In this document: one piece after another, positions 25,419 to 34,760 of the stretch
Position numbering within the stretch: position 1 is the first letter of the stretch
How the letters are laid out: every line of letters begins with the position of its first letter
Source of the DNA: Geodermatophilus saharensis
GTDB lineage: Bacteria > Actinomycetota > Actinomycetes > Mycobacteriales > Geodermatophilaceae
Direction of reading: 5' to 3'
Length of the DNA stretch: 64,000 nt
NCBI RefSeq assembly: GCF_900188205.1
Contig: NZ_FZOH01000010.1
Location: 20,839 to 84,838, forward strand
Notes under the pieces: generated by a model
Told to the model about the DNA's origin: nothing
What the model saw: the letters and a program-made list of their open reading frames with translations, nothing else
Databases searched by the model: none
Position numbers and translations under genes: made by a program

Positions 25419-26054
25419 GTGTCGACGGTGCAGACGGACAAGACGCCGCGGGAGCGGCGCGGATGGCGCAGCGGGGAGCCGCTGCCGCCCCTCGACGGTC
25501 CCGAGGCGGTCGGGCCGCCGCTGCGCTGGGCCCGCCGCCTCACCCCGCTGGGCATCGGCCGCCGCGCGGTCCGCCTGCAGGTCTCCGGCGGCCGGCTGTC
25601 GATCACCCGCACCGCGACGTGGCGCGGCCGGCGGCCGGTGGTCGACGCCCCGCTGGCGGAGTTCCACAGCGCCGCACCCTCCCGGGGCGGCCGGGGACTG
25701 CACCTGTGGCACGGGGACCGGCTGTTCCGGCTGACCGGGGTGTCGACCGCGCCGTCCTCCGGCACGGTCGACCTCGGCGGCGGGGACGACCCGATCAGCG
25801 GGCTGATCGCCCTGGTCCTCCTGCCCGTCCTGCTGGTCGGCGCCCTGGGGGACTACACCGACAAGCTGGCGTCCCAGCGCGAGACCGTGCAGGCGACGCT
25901 GCGCTGGCTCGGCCCGGTGCTCGGGCCGCCCCCGCCCGGGCTGCAGGTGCGCCCGCCGCTGCCCGGCGGCCCGCTGACCGCCGCTCGCTGGCTGCTGCGG
26001 TCGGCCGTCGTCGGCGCCGTGGTCGCCGGATTCGTGTGGCTGCTGCTGCGGTGA
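25419..26054 (+). CDS. Hypothetical membrane-associated protein
   Basis: 211 residues from GTG 25419. It has a basic N-terminal region (DKTPRERRGWRSG), a beta-rich middle (RRAVRLQVSGGRLSITRTATWRGRRPVVDAPLAEFHSAA, GRGLHLWHGDRLFRLTG) resembling a PH-like fold, then two hydrophobic segments (ISGLIALVLLPVLLVGALG and LLRSAVVGAVVAGFVWLLL) near and at the C-terminus. It may be a tail-anchored protein. No family recognised. It converges on the M20 peptidase gene with a 6-bp gap. Confidence 0.65.
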   Translation: MSTVQTDKTPRERRGWRSGEPLPPLDGPEAVGPPLRWARRLTPLGIGRRAVRLQVSGGRLSITRTATWRGRRPVVDAPLAEFHSAAPSRGGRGLHLWHGDRLFRLTGVSTAPSSGTVDLGGGDDPISGLIALVLLPVLLVGALGDYTDKLASQRETVQATLRWLGPVLGPPPPGLQVRPPLPGGPLTAARWLLRSAVVGAVVAGFVWLLLR

Positions 26055-26060
26055 CCCCGC

Positions 26061-27497
26061 TCAGAGCGAACGGATCAGGTGCCGGAAGAAGACCGCGCCG
26101 CGGTGCAGCGCCGCGACGCTGATCCGCTCGTCGGCGGCGTGCAGCGCGTCGAGCTCGCCGCGCGAGAGGTCGAAGGGCATGAACCGGTAGACGCTGTCGC
26201 TGATCTGCGCGAAGTGCCGGGCGTCGCTGGCCTGCACCATGAGGTACGGCGCCACCGCCGCCTCCGGGTACACCGCCCGGACGGCGGCCTGCAGCGCCGC
26301 GTAGGCCTCGGTATCGGTGCGCGAGACCGGTGACGGGTCGGTCCCCGACAGCACGGTGACCTCGACCGAGGGGTCGGCGACCACCCAGCGCAGCCGCGCG
26401 ACGGTCGACTGCACCGTCTCGCCCAGTGCGATGCGGACGTTCAGGTGCGCCCGCGCCCGGGTGGCCAGCACGTTGCGCGCGCCGCTGCCCTCCAGCTCGG
26501 TGACCGCGACCGTGGTCCGCACCAGCGCGTTGGCCTCGCGGCTGGCCCGCGCCAGCGCCGTCGCCAGCACCGGCCGCAGCACGGGGGCGTGGGCGAACAG
26601 CGCGCGGTACGCGCCCGAGGCGTGCCGGCCGGCGGCGTCGACCATGCGCAGGACGACGTCGTGCAGCCGGGCCGGGAAGGGCGCGGCGTCCAGCCGCACG
26701 ATCGCGCGCGCCAGGCGGGCCGGGGCGCCGTCCGGCGTCGGCGAGGAGGCGTGCCCGCCGGGGTCGGTGGTGACCAGCTCGACGTCGAGCAGCCCCTTCT
26801 CGGCCAGCCCGACGACGGCGATCTGCCCCGGCACCCCCGGGAAGACGCCGGTCACCACGGCGCCGCCCTCGTCGACCACCGCCCACGGCCGGATGCCGCG
26901 GTCGCGGAGGGCCTGCACCGCCAGCTCGGCGCCGACGCCGAGGACCTCCTCGTCGTTGCCCGAGAAGACGTACAGGTCGCGGGCGGGGACGTGGCCGGTC
27001 GCGGCCAGCGACTCGACCGCCTCGAGCACGGCGACCAGCGAGCCCTTGTCGTCGACGGCGCCGCGGCCGTGCACGACGCCGTCCTCGACCGCGCCGGAGA
27101 ACGGGTCGCGCGTCCACGCCTGGCCGGTGACCGGGACGACGTCGTGGTGGGCCATGAGCACCAGCGGCGGCCGGTCGGTGCCGCTGCGCCAGCGGTAGAG
27201 CAGCGCCCCGTCGCCCAGGACCTCCCGCTCGAGCACCCGGTGGGTGTGCGGGTAGAGCTCGGCCAGCCGCTCCCGGAACCGCCGGAACGCCGCGGCGTCG
27301 ACCTGGCCGGGGTCGCGGGAGGACACGGTGGGGATGCGGATGAGCTCGGCGAGGCGCGCCGCGGCGGCGTCGGCGTCCAGGCCCGCGGCGTCCGCGGGCG
27401 GGACGGGGGTGTGCAGCGGCCGGAAGCGGGCCACCCGGCGGGCGGCCGCGGCGGCGACGGCGGCGGTGCAGCCCAGGGCGAGCGGGGCGACCCTCAC
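26061..27497 (-). CDS. M20 family carboxypeptidase/aminoacylase (PM20D1-like)
   Basis: 478 residues. An N-terminal hydrophobic segment (VAPLALGCTAAVAAAAARR) suggests a membrane anchor or signal. The M20 metal site is intact: LMAHHDVVPV (first ligand His), GRGAVDDKGSLVAVLEAVE (bridging Asp), SGNDEEVLGVGAE (catalytic Glu-Glu), and HFAQISDSVYRFMP (last His). The long length and the GLAEKGLLDVELVTTDPGGHASSP lid-domain start resemble the PM20D1/carboxypeptidase S subgroup. GTG 27497 overlaps the stop of the MFS gene (GTGA). The linked transporter may import or export its substrate or product. Confidence 0.88.
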   Translation of the reverse strand: MRVAPLALGCTAAVAAAAARRVARFRPLHTPVPPADAAGLDADAAAARLAELIRIPTVSSRDPGQVDAAAFRRFRERLAELYPHTHRVLEREVLGDGALLYRWRSGTDRPPLVLMAHHDVVPVTGQAWTRDPFSGAVEDGVVHGRGAVDDKGSLVAVLEAVESLAATGHVPARDLYVFSGNDEEVLGVGAELAVQALRDRGIRPWAVVDEGGAVVTGVFPGVPGQIAVVGLAEKGLLDVELVTTDPGGHASSPTPDGAPARLARAIVRLDAAPFPARLHDVVLRMVDAAGRHASGAYRALFAHAPVLRPVLATALARASREANALVRTTVAVTELEGSGARNVLATRARAHLNVRIALGETVQSTVARLRWVVADPSVEVTVLSGTDPSPVSRTDTEAYAALQAAVRAVYPEAAVAPYLMVQASDARHFAQISDSVYRFMPFDLSRGELDALHAADERISVAALHRGAVFFRHLIRSL

Positions 27498-28981
27498 GCC
27501 GCCTCCCGCACGCCCACGGCCTCCGGCCGGTCGGAGAACGCCAGCCGCGGCACGAACACCAGCGACAGCGCGGCCAGCCACGCCGTCGCCCCGCAGACGG
27601 CCCACACCGTGACGTAGCCGGCCAGCGACCCCGCGGTGCCCTCGGACCCGTCGGCGGCGGCCGGGGCCCCGGCGGCCAGGGCGACGGCGAACACCGCCGA
27701 GGCGAAGCTGCCGCCGAGCACCTTGGTGGTGTTGGTCAGCCCGGTGGCCACGCCGGTGCGCCCGGGCGGGGCCGCCGCGGCCGCCGCGGCGGGCAGCGCC
27801 GCGACCAGCGCACCCGAGCCGAGGCCGGCGACCACCATGGCCCCGAGGACCTGCGGCAGCGTGTCGTGCAGCGGCACCAGCAGCAGGTACCCGAGGCCGG
27901 TGAGCCCGGCCGCGCCGATGAGCGTGACCCGCGGGGTGGTGGCCTGCGACACCCGGGAGAACTGGCCGGCGCCCACCAGCATCGACACCACGTAGCCGCC
28001 GATGACGATCGACACCTCGCTGGTCGACAGGCCCAGCCCGTAGCCGTAGACCTCCGGGTCGGTGCGGGCGTACGTCGACAGCGGCCCCTGGGCGCCGAGC
28101 ACGCTGACGCCGAAGAGCCCGGCGGTGAGCTGCACCGGCCACATGCTGGGGGAGCGCAGCACCCGGAAGTCGACCAGCGGGTCCGGGCGGCGCAGCTCGT
28201 AGCGGACGAACGGCACGACCAGCAGCACGCCGAGCGCGGTCACCAGCCAGGGCCACGGCTCGGCGGCCCCGTTGACCCGGACGAACGTCAGCCCGCCGGT
28301 GATCACCAGCAGGACGACGCTGAGCAGGGCGACGCCGGTGACGTCGACCTGCCCGCCCGTGCGGTCGGTGCTCTCCGGCACGCGGGTGAGCACGACGACG
28401 CAGACACCGACGACCAGCAGGCCCGGGAGCAGCAGCACCAGCCAGAACCGCCCGGCGAGCGCGGCGCCGACCTGCCCGCCGCCGAGCGCGCCCACGATCG
28501 CGCCGGCCTGCAGCGCGGCGACGATCATCCCGGTGGCCCGCCGGGTGCTCGCCGCGGCGTCGGGCCGGCCGCGCGAGCGCGAGTGGATGAGCGCCACCTG
28601 CAGCGGCAGCCACGCGGAGTAGACGCCCTGCACCGCCCAGGCGACGAGAAAGACGCCGAAGTCCTGCGCGAACGCCAGCACGACCGTCGCCGCCGCGGTG
28701 ACGGCCGCCGAGACCAGCAGCATCCGGCGGTGGCCGTGGAGGTCCCCGAGCTTGGCCAGCACCGGCACCGCGATCGCCGAGAGCATCAGCTGGGCGGCCT
28801 CGAGCCAGTTGACGTCGGCGTCGTGGATGCCGAGGTGGCGGGCGACGTCGGTGAGCAGCGGGACGTAGTAGCCCTGCAGCACGCCGCTGGTGAACTCGAC
28901 GAAGACCAGCCAGCCGACCAGCCCCCCGCCGAGCCCGGCGATGCGCCCGGCCCGCGGCGCGGTGCCCGTTCCACCCGTCAC
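27494..28981 (-). CDS. MFS transporter (DHA2-like, about 14 helices)
   Basis: 495 residues. Motif A appears as AKLGDLHGHRRMLLVSAAV between helices 2 and 3, with LQAGAIVGALGGGQVGAALAGRFW at the motif C position (helix 5). The length and spacing point to the 14-helix drug:proton antiporter group. It is encoded upstream of, and coupled to, the M20 peptidase. A GTACGG-TG-CCGTAC type palindrome (29020-29033) lies before the start and may bind a regulator. Substrate unknown. Confidence 0.85.
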   Translation of the reverse strand: MTGGTGTAPRAGRIAGLGGGLVGWLVFVEFTSGVLQGYYVPLLTDVARHLGIHDADVNWLEAAQLMLSAIAVPVLAKLGDLHGHRRMLLVSAAVTAAATVVLAFAQDFGVFLVAWAVQGVYSAWLPLQVALIHSRSRGRPDAAASTRRATGMIVAALQAGAIVGALGGGQVGAALAGRFWLVLLLPGLLVVGVCVVVLTRVPESTDRTGGQVDVTGVALLSVVLLVITGGLTFVRVNGAAEPWPWLVTALGVLLVVPFVRYELRRPDPLVDFRVLRSPSMWPVQLTAGLFGVSVLGAQGPLSTYARTDPEVYGYGLGLSTSEVSIVIGGYVVSMLVGAGQFSRVSQATTPRVTLIGAAGLTGLGYLLLVPLHDTLPQVLGAMVVAGLGSGALVAALPAAAAAAAPPGRTGVATGLTNTTKVLGGSFASAVFAVALAAGAPAAADGSEGTAGSLAGYVTVWAVCGATAWLAALSLVFVPRLAFSDRPEAVGVREAA

Positions 28982-29019
28982 GTCGGGTCCTCCCGTCCGG
29001 ACCCCCGGGAGGAGGTCCG

Positions 29020-29033
29020 GTACGGCACCGTAC
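29020..29033 (-). promoter_or_regulatory. Palindrome upstream of the MFS gene
   Basis: GTACGGCACCGTAC has 6-bp exact arms around two bases, 39 bp ahead of the MFS start and just after the arginine deiminase stop is reached on the other side. It could be an operator. Confidence 0.3.
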
Positions 29034-29048
29034 GGTCCCGCGCGGCCG

Positions 29049-30308
29049 CTACGGGAGAGGCGTCACCGGGTCGCGCCACACGGGGCAGGACATGCACCGC
29101 GGGCCGCCCCGGCCGCTGCCCAGCTCCGAGCCCGCGATCCGCACCACCTCGATGCCGGCCGCCTCCAGCGCGGCGTTGGTCACCGTGTTGCGCTCGTAGG
29201 CCACGGCCAGCCGCGGCGCCAGGGCGAGGGTGTTGTTGCCGTCGTCCCACTGCTCGCGCTCGGCGGTGACCGGGTCCAGCCCGGTGTCGATCACCCGCAG
29301 CCGCTCGATGCCCATCGCCTCGGCGGCCGCCACGACGAAGGGCCGCGGCCCGGTCACCGACAGCTCGGCGGTGTCGGCGTCGTCGGGCGGCTCGTCCCCG
29401 GCGGTGACCGTCCAGGCGACCAGCGAGTCGGCGACGGCGGGGTACATGACCATCGCGTCGACGTCGACCATCGTGGCGATCGTGTCCAGGTGCATCGTCG
29501 CCCGCTCCTGCGCGATCGGGACGACGAGCACCGTGTGCGCCAGGCCGCGGGCGAACGCGCGGCGCGCCAGCCGCTCCGCCCCGCCCGGCGTGGTGCGCTC
29601 CCCGACGCCGACGGCCAGCACGCCCGGTGCCAGCAGCAGCACGTCCCCGCCCTCGAGGTGCTCCAGCGAGGCGTCGTAAAGCTGCCCGCTGCCGGCGAAG
29701 CGCGGGTGGTGGGTGGCGATCGCGCGGAGGATGGTGCTCTCCCGGTGCCGCGCCGGCATCGCCAGCGAGGTGATCGCCACCTGGTCGCCGACCCACACCG
29801 ACGAGTCGCGGGTGAACAGCAGGTTGGGCAGCGGCGGGACCACGAAGTCCGAGCGGTCCATGATCTGGTAGGCCAGCCCGCGGCCGCCGCGCAGCTCGTC
29901 GTGGGCGAGCCCGCCCATGAGCGTGCCGGCCAGGTCGTCGGCCGCGAGGCCGGCGAGGTGGTCGGTCGCGGCGTGCTTGAGCGTGGCCCCCAGCCGGGGG
30001 TCGTCGACGGCGGCCGCGATGAGCTCGCTGCGCGCGGCGGGGTCGTCGAGCACGTCGGTCAGCAGCCGGCCGAGGTACAGCACCTCGACGCCGCGGCCGG
30101 TCAGCGCCGCGGCGAAGGCGTCGTGCTCCTCCTGCGCGCGGGACACCCACGGCACGCCGTCGAACAGCAGCTGGTCGTTGTTGCGCGGGGTGAGCCGGCG
30201 CAGCTCGGCGCCGGGACGGTGCAGGACCACCGTCCTCAGCGGGCCGACCTCGCTGGTCACGCCCAGGGACGTGGGGGCCGTGACGTTCACGGGGACAGAG
30301 GCTGGCAC
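29049..30308 (-). CDS. arcA: Arginine deiminase
   Basis: 419 residues, the standard length. It hydrolyses arginine to citrulline and ammonia. Landmarks: [41 protein letters not shown] (FTRD with catalytic/binding Asp), [23 protein letters not shown] (catalytic His) and the terminal [13 protein letters not shown] with the nucleophilic Cys. Ornithine carbamoyltransferase, carbamate kinase and antiporter genes of the ADI pathway are not adjacent, so it may act in nitrogen or pH metabolism rather than fermentation. Start GTG 30308 or GTG 30290; neither has a clear ribosome binding site. Divergent from an SDR gene. Confidence 0.92.
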   Translation of the reverse strand: MPASVPVNVTAPTSLGVTSEVGPLRTVVLHRPGAELRRLTPRNNDQLLFDGVPWVSRAQEEHDAFAAALTGRGVEVLYLGRLLTDVLDDPAARSELIAAAVDDPRLGATLKHAATDHLAGLAADDLAGTLMGGLAHDELRGGRGLAYQIMDRSDFVVPPLPNLLFTRDSSVWVGDQVAITSLAMPARHRESTILRAIATHHPRFAGSGQLYDASLEHLEGGDVLLLAPGVLAVGVGERTTPGGAERLARRAFARGLAHTVLVVPIAQERATMHLDTIATMVDVDAMVMYPAVADSLVAWTVTAGDEPPDDADTAELSVTGPRPFVVAAAEAMGIERLRVIDTGLDPVTAEREQWDDGNNTLALAPRLAVAYERNTVTNAALEAAGIEVVRIAGSELGSGRGGPRCMSCPVWRDPVTPLP

Positions 30309-30370
30309 AGTGGCCCGGCCGCCGCCGGACGGGGTCCTCCGATCGGGGCGGACGACACCCGGAGGCTCCC

Positions 30371-31138
30371 GTGGACCTGTTCGACCTGACCGGGAAGGTC
30401 GCCGTCGTCACCGGCGGCAGCCGCGGCATCGGCCTGATGATGGCCCGCGGCCTGCTGCAGGCCGGGGCGTCGGTGTACGTCTCGTCCCGCAAGCCCGAGG
30501 CCGGTGAGCAGGCGGTGGCGGAGCTGTCGCCGCACGGCCGGGTCGAGTCGATCCCCGCCGACGTGAGCACCGAGGCCGAGTGCCTCCGGCTGGCCGAGGA
30601 GGTCGCCCGGCGCGAGGAGCGGGTGCACGTGCTGGTGAACAACGCCGGCGCCACCTGGGGCGAGCCGTTCGAGACCTTCCCCGCCTCGGCCTGGGACAAG
30701 GTCCTCGACCTCAACGTGAAGGCGCCGTTCTTCCTGACCCGCGCGATGGTCCCGCTGCTGGCGGCCGCCGCCACCGACGACGACCCGGCGCGGGTGGTCA
30801 ACGTCGGCAGCATCGACGGCCTGCACGTGCCGCAGCTGCCGACCTACTCCTACTCGTCGAGCAAGGCCGCGCTGCACCAGCTCACCCGCCACCTGGCCAA
30901 GGAGCTCGGGCCGCGCCGGATCACGGTGAACGCCGTCGCGCCGGGGCCCTTCGAGTCGAAGATGATGGCCGCCACGCTCGCCGCCCGCGGCGACGAGATC
31001 GCCGCCAGCTCGCCGCTGGGCCGCATCGGCCGCCCCGACGACATGGCCGGCGTCGTCGTCTACCTGTCCAGCCGCGCCGGTGCCTACGTCACCGGCGCGG
31101 TCATCCCCGTGGACGGCGGCCGCGCCACCACGCTCTAG
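30371..31138 (+). CDS. Short-chain dehydrogenase/reductase
   Basis: 255 residues, classical SDR. Cofactor loop [22 protein letters not shown] motif [12 protein letters not shown], catalytic Ser/Tyr/Lys in [11 protein letters not shown] and [22 protein letters not shown], and C-terminal [13 protein letters not shown]. An Arg after the loop (SSRKPE) favours NADPH. It is similar to RhlG-type 3-oxoacyl reductases, but the substrate is not known. GTG 30371 follows CCCGGAGGCTCCC. Its stop TAG (31136-31138) shares a CTAG palindrome with the stop of the convergent AfsR-like gene. Confidence 0.9.
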   Translation: MDLFDLTGKVAVVTGGSRGIGLMMARGLLQAGASVYVSSRKPEAGEQAVAELSPHGRVESIPADVSTEAECLRLAEEVARREERVHVLVNNAGATWGEPFETFPASAWDKVLDLNVKAPFFLTRAMVPLLAAAATDDDPARVVNVGSIDGLHVPQLPTYSYSSSKAALHQLTRHLAKELGPRRITVNAVAPGPFESKMMAATLAARGDEIAASSPLGRIGRPDDMAGVVVYLSSRAGAYVTGAVIPVDGGRATTL

Positions 31139-34100
31139 GCAGGGCGTTCCTGGACCGGGGGCTGCGCGGCCGGCCGCGGCGCGGGCGGCGCGGACCGGCG
31201 ACGGCGGGGCCGGCGGGCCTCCTCGGCCGGGACGCGGGCCAGGTGCGACTCGGCCAGCGCCACCTGGTGCGGGGAGCCGACCTTGCGGCCCTGCTCGCGG
31301 GCGCCGGCCCACCAGTCGCGGGCGGCCACGGTGTCCCCGGTCTGCTCGGCGATGCGGCCCAGCAGCTCGTCATAGGCGCCCAGGCTGAACGCCGGCGTCC
31401 CCAGCACCGCCTGGCGGCCGCGGAAGGGCAGCAGCGCGACGGTGGCCATGGTGATCTCGGGCTCGTCACCGAGGTGCAGCGCGGTCTCGGCCTGCAACAG
31501 CACCGCGACGTCGCTGGCCCAGTCGCGGATCTGGGTGCGCCCCCAGCGGGCGCGCAGCCGCCGGGCCTCGGCCAGGTCGCCGGACTCCGCGGCGGCCAGC
31601 ACCGCCATCAGCTGCAGCAGCGGGTTGCCCTCGTCGCCGGTCTCGACGAGCAGGTCGATCGCCGCGGGCAGCCGGCCGTCGCCGCGGCGCAGCGCGAACT
31701 GGTGGGCGGCGTAGGCGTGCCGCGAGTGCGGCGTCACCCGGCGGTACAGCTCGTGGGCCTCGGTGGTCAGCTCCTCGGCGCGGGCGGCGTCACCGGCGAG
31801 CCAGGCGGCGCCGGCCTGCTGCCACAGCACGTGCGGGCGCACCTCGGGGCCCGACAGCGAGAACGCCAGCCGCCGCCCGGCCTCCAGGTCGGCCTCGAAG
31901 CCGGCCCGGTCGGTGAGGTGCAGCCGGATCGCGGCGCGGTGCAGCCGCGCGTAGAACTCGGTGCGCCGCGGCAGCCCGCGGCCGGCCAGCGCCAGCGCCT
32001 CGTCGGTGGCGGCCAGCCGCAGCTCCGCCGCGCCCGGCCGCCCCCACACCGCCAGCGAGTAGTTGTTGAGCACCCGGCCCAGCAGCTCGGGGTCGCCGGC
32101 GCCGCGGGCCAGCGCCACCGCCCGCTCGGCGTACCGGACGCCGCGCTGCAGGTCCTCGCTGAAGGCCAGCTCGACGCCGAGGGTGCCGAGCAGCCGCGCA
32201 GTCAGCCGGTCGCGCTCGGCCTCCGTGGCGTCCGGTGCGATGTCGTCGCGGTGCTCGAGCAGGTCCTCCAGCAGCGCCACCATCTCGGTGTCGACGACGC
32301 CGTGCGGCCGCCAGTTCCACAGGGTCACCGACCCCCAGACCGCGGCCGACTCGAGCATGCAGCGCCGGTCGCCGAGCTCGCGGGCCAGCGCGAGCGCCTC
32401 GCCGACCACCTCGTGCGCCTCGGTGCGCTGCCCGCTGCGCAGCAGGTCGTTGCCGAGCGCGGTGAGCAGGTCGTGCCGGGTGCGGGTGGCGTCGGGCGCG
32501 GTCGGGTCGAGCAGCCGCAGCGCGCGCCGGGTGTGCAGGGCCGCCTCGCCGTCGGCCAGCCGGGCGCGGGCCACCTCCGCGGCCGCGGTCGACCACCGCA
32601 GCCCGGGTCCGGGCCCGGAGATCGGGGCCGCCTCGACGAAGTGGTGCGCCAGCCGCTCGACGAGCGCGTCGTCGGCGCGGCCGCCGGTCACCCGCTGCTC
32701 CAGCGCGGCGCCGAGCCGGGCGTGCAGCTGCGCGCGGCGCAGCGCCGGCAGGTCCTCGGCGAGCACCTCCTGCACCAGGGCGTGGGTGAACCGCCAGCTC
32801 CACGGCGCCGAGCCCTCGCCCACCAGGCCGGCCGCGGCCGCGGCGTCCAGCGCCGCCAGCACGGCCTCGGCCGGCTCCCCGGCGCTGCGCAGCAGGTCGA
32901 GGGTGACCTCCCGGCCGGCGACGGCGGCCAGCTCCAGCACCGGGCGGGCGCCCTCGGGCAGCCGGGCCAGGCGGGTGCGCAGCACCTCGACCACCGACGG
33001 CGGCACCGGCACCCGGTCCAGCCGCAGGTGGCGGGCACCGCGCATCCAGCGGGTCAGCTCGACGACGAAGAACGGGTTGCCCGCCGTGCGGTCGTGCACC
33101 GTGGCGGCCAGCGCCGGGTCCCCGCCCCGTCCGAGCTGCGCGGCCAGCAGCGAGCCGACGTCGTCGGGCGTCAGGCCGTCCAGGGCGAGGGTGACGGCGG
33201 CCGGCTCGCGGGTCAGCCGCGCCAGGCAGTCGCCCACGGCCTCGGGCAGGTCCTCCCCGACGCTGCGGACGGTGACCACCACCAGCAGCGGCACCCGCGG
33301 CAGGTGGCGGGCCAGCAGGCCGAGCAGCTGCACGGAGGTCTCGTCGGCGCCCTGCAGGTCGTCGAGCACGACCAGCACCGGCCGGGACCCGGCGGCGGCC
33401 ACCAGCCGCGAGCGCACGTCCTGGAACAGCCGGAAGCGCGCGGCGTCGGCGTCGGTCTCGCCGTCCTCGGCGACCGGGGCCGGCGGCTCCTGGCCCAGCT
33501 GCTCGAACACCTGCGTCCACGGCCACAGCGGCGGAGCGCCGGCGTCGTCGGCGCAGCGGCTCTCGGCCACCGCCCACCCGGCGGCCCGGCTCATCGCGGC
33601 GACCGCCTCGGCCAGCCGGGTCTTGCCGATGCCGGCCTCCCCGCCGAGCACGACGACGGCCGGCCTGCCGGCGGCCACCCCCTCGGCGACCGCCTGCAGG
33701 CGGGCCAGCTCGTCGCGCCGGCCGACCAGCGTGTCGTCGGCGGGCGCGGCCAGGGGCGCCGGTGCCGCCGGCGGGGGCGGCACGACCGTCAGCGCCGGGC
33801 GTGGCGGGCGGCGGGCCAGCGCCGGGTCCTGGCGGAGGACCCGCCGCTCCAGCTCGCGCAGCTCGGGACCGGGGTCGATGCCCAGCTCCTCGCGCAGCAG
33901 CTCGGTGCAGCGGCGCAGCGCGTCGAGGGCGTCGGCCTGCCGGTCGGCGGAGTACAGGGCGGTCACCAGCCGGGCCCACAGCCGCTCGCGCAGCGGGTGC
34001 TCGGCGACCAGGCGCTGCAGGTCGCTCACCGCGGCGTCGGCCCGCCCGGCGGCCAGCAGCGCGTCGCAGCGGCGCTCGCGGGCCCGCACGTGCAGCTCGG

Positions 34101-34572
34101 TCAGCCGGTGCCGGTCGGCGGCGCCCGGACCGTCGCCGAGCTCGGGCAGCGGCTCGCCCCGCCACAGCTCCAGTGCCCGGTCGAGTGCGGCGACAGCGGC
34201 GTCGGGGTCGGTGTCGGCGGCGCGGTCGCCCTCCTCCACCAGCCGGGCGAAGCGCAGGCTGTCGAGGTCGTCGGCGTCGACGGCGATGCGGTACCCCGGT
34301 GCCCGGGTGAGCAGCACCGTCGCCGGCTCGCGCGGCCCGCGCTGGGGCTCGAGCACCCGCCGCAGGTGGGAGACGTAGGCCTGCAGGGTGCCGGTGACGG
34401 TGGGCGGCGGCTCGTCGCCCCACAGCGTCTCGACGATGCGGTCGACGGCGACCACGCGGCCGGCCTCGGCGAGCAGCAGGGCCAGCAGGGCGCGGGGCTT
34501 GGCGCCGCCGACGTCGACCGGCCGGCCGTCGGGGCCCGTGACCTCGAGGGGTCCGAGGACGCGGTACCGCAC
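31135..34572 (-). CDS. AfsR-like SARP/BTAD regulator with AAA ATPase and TPR domains
   Basis: 1145 residues. Residues 1-95 are the OmpR-type winged helix (RYRVLGPLEVTGPDGRPVDV, GTLQAYVSHLRRVLEP), 96-245 the BTAD domain (LWRGEPLPEL, ALYSADRQADALDALRRC, LREELGIDPGPELRELE), about 280-600 a STAND/AAA ATPase (VGRRDELARL, Walker A LGGEAGIGKTRLAE, Walker B PVLVVLDDLQGAD), and the rest helical repeats. Such proteins integrate signals to activate secondary metabolism or stress genes. GTG 34572 is fixed by the wHTH start. Possible targets are the divergent FAD oxidoreductase and itself. It ends in a stop shared with the SDR gene. Confidence 0.88.
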   Translation of the reverse strand: MRYRVLGPLEVTGPDGRPVDVGGAKPRALLALLLAEAGRVVAVDRIVETLWGDEPPPTVTGTLQAYVSHLRRVLEPQRGPREPATVLLTRAPGYRIAVDADDLDSLRFARLVEEGDRAADTDPDAAVAALDRALELWRGEPLPELGDGPGAADRHRLTELHVRARERRCDALLAAGRADAAVSDLQRLVAEHPLRERLWARLVTALYSADRQADALDALRRCTELLREELGIDPGPELRELERRVLRQDPALARRPPRPALTVVPPPPAAPAPLAAPADDTLVGRRDELARLQAVAEGVAAGRPAVVVLGGEAGIGKTRLAEAVAAMSRAAGWAVAESRCADDAGAPPLWPWTQVFEQLGQEPPAPVAEDGETDADAARFRLFQDVRSRLVAAAGSRPVLVVLDDLQGADETSVQLLGLLARHLPRVPLLVVVTVRSVGEDLPEAVGDCLARLTREPAAVTLALDGLTPDDVGSLLAAQLGRGGDPALAATVHDRTAGNPFFVVELTRWMRGARHLRLDRVPVPPSVVEVLRTRLARLPEGARPVLELAAVAGREVTLDLLRSAGEPAEAVLAALDAAAAAGLVGEGSAPWSWRFTHALVQEVLAEDLPALRRAQLHARLGAALEQRVTGGRADDALVERLAHHFVEAAPISGPGPGLRWSTAAAEVARARLADGEAALHTRRALRLLDPTAPDATRTRHDLLTALGNDLLRSGQRTEAHEVVGEALALARELGDRRCMLESAAVWGSVTLWNWRPHGVVDTEMVALLEDLLEHRDDIAPDATEAERDRLTARLLGTLGVELAFSEDLQRGVRYAERAVALARGAGDPELLGRVLNNYSLAVWGRPGAAELRLAATDEALALAGRGLPRRTEFYARLHRAAIRLHLTDRAGFEADLEAGRRLAFSLSGPEVRPHVLWQQAGAAWLAGDAARAEELTTEAHELYRRVTPHSRHAYAAHQFALRRGDGRLPAAIDLLVETGDEGNPLLQLMAVLAAAESGDLAEARRLRARWGRTQIRDWASDVAVLLQAETALHLGDEPEITMATVALLPFRGRQAVLGTPAFSLGAYDELLGRIAEQTGDTVAARDWWAGAREQGRKVGSPHQVALAESHLARVPAEEARRPRRRRSAPPAPRPAAQPPVQERPA

Positions 34573-34760
34573 GAGGCGGGATCTTCGCAGGTCCGGGGCG
34601 GAAACGGGAGGGGGTCGCGCGCGGGACACCGGGATCGGCCGCGGATGCGAGACGTGCAAGTCCTCTCCAAGTGGCAGGCAAGACCGCGTCGCGAGGGTCG
34701 TCGCCGATCCGGACCACCGCCGTCCACCCCACCGCCCGAGGAAGCCCGAGGAAGCCCGCC

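Noticed and set aside
29049..30308. Arginine deiminase as part of a fermentative ADI operon
   Set aside because: No arcB, arcC or arcD homologue is adjacent, and the neighbours are an MFS/M20 pair and an SDR.
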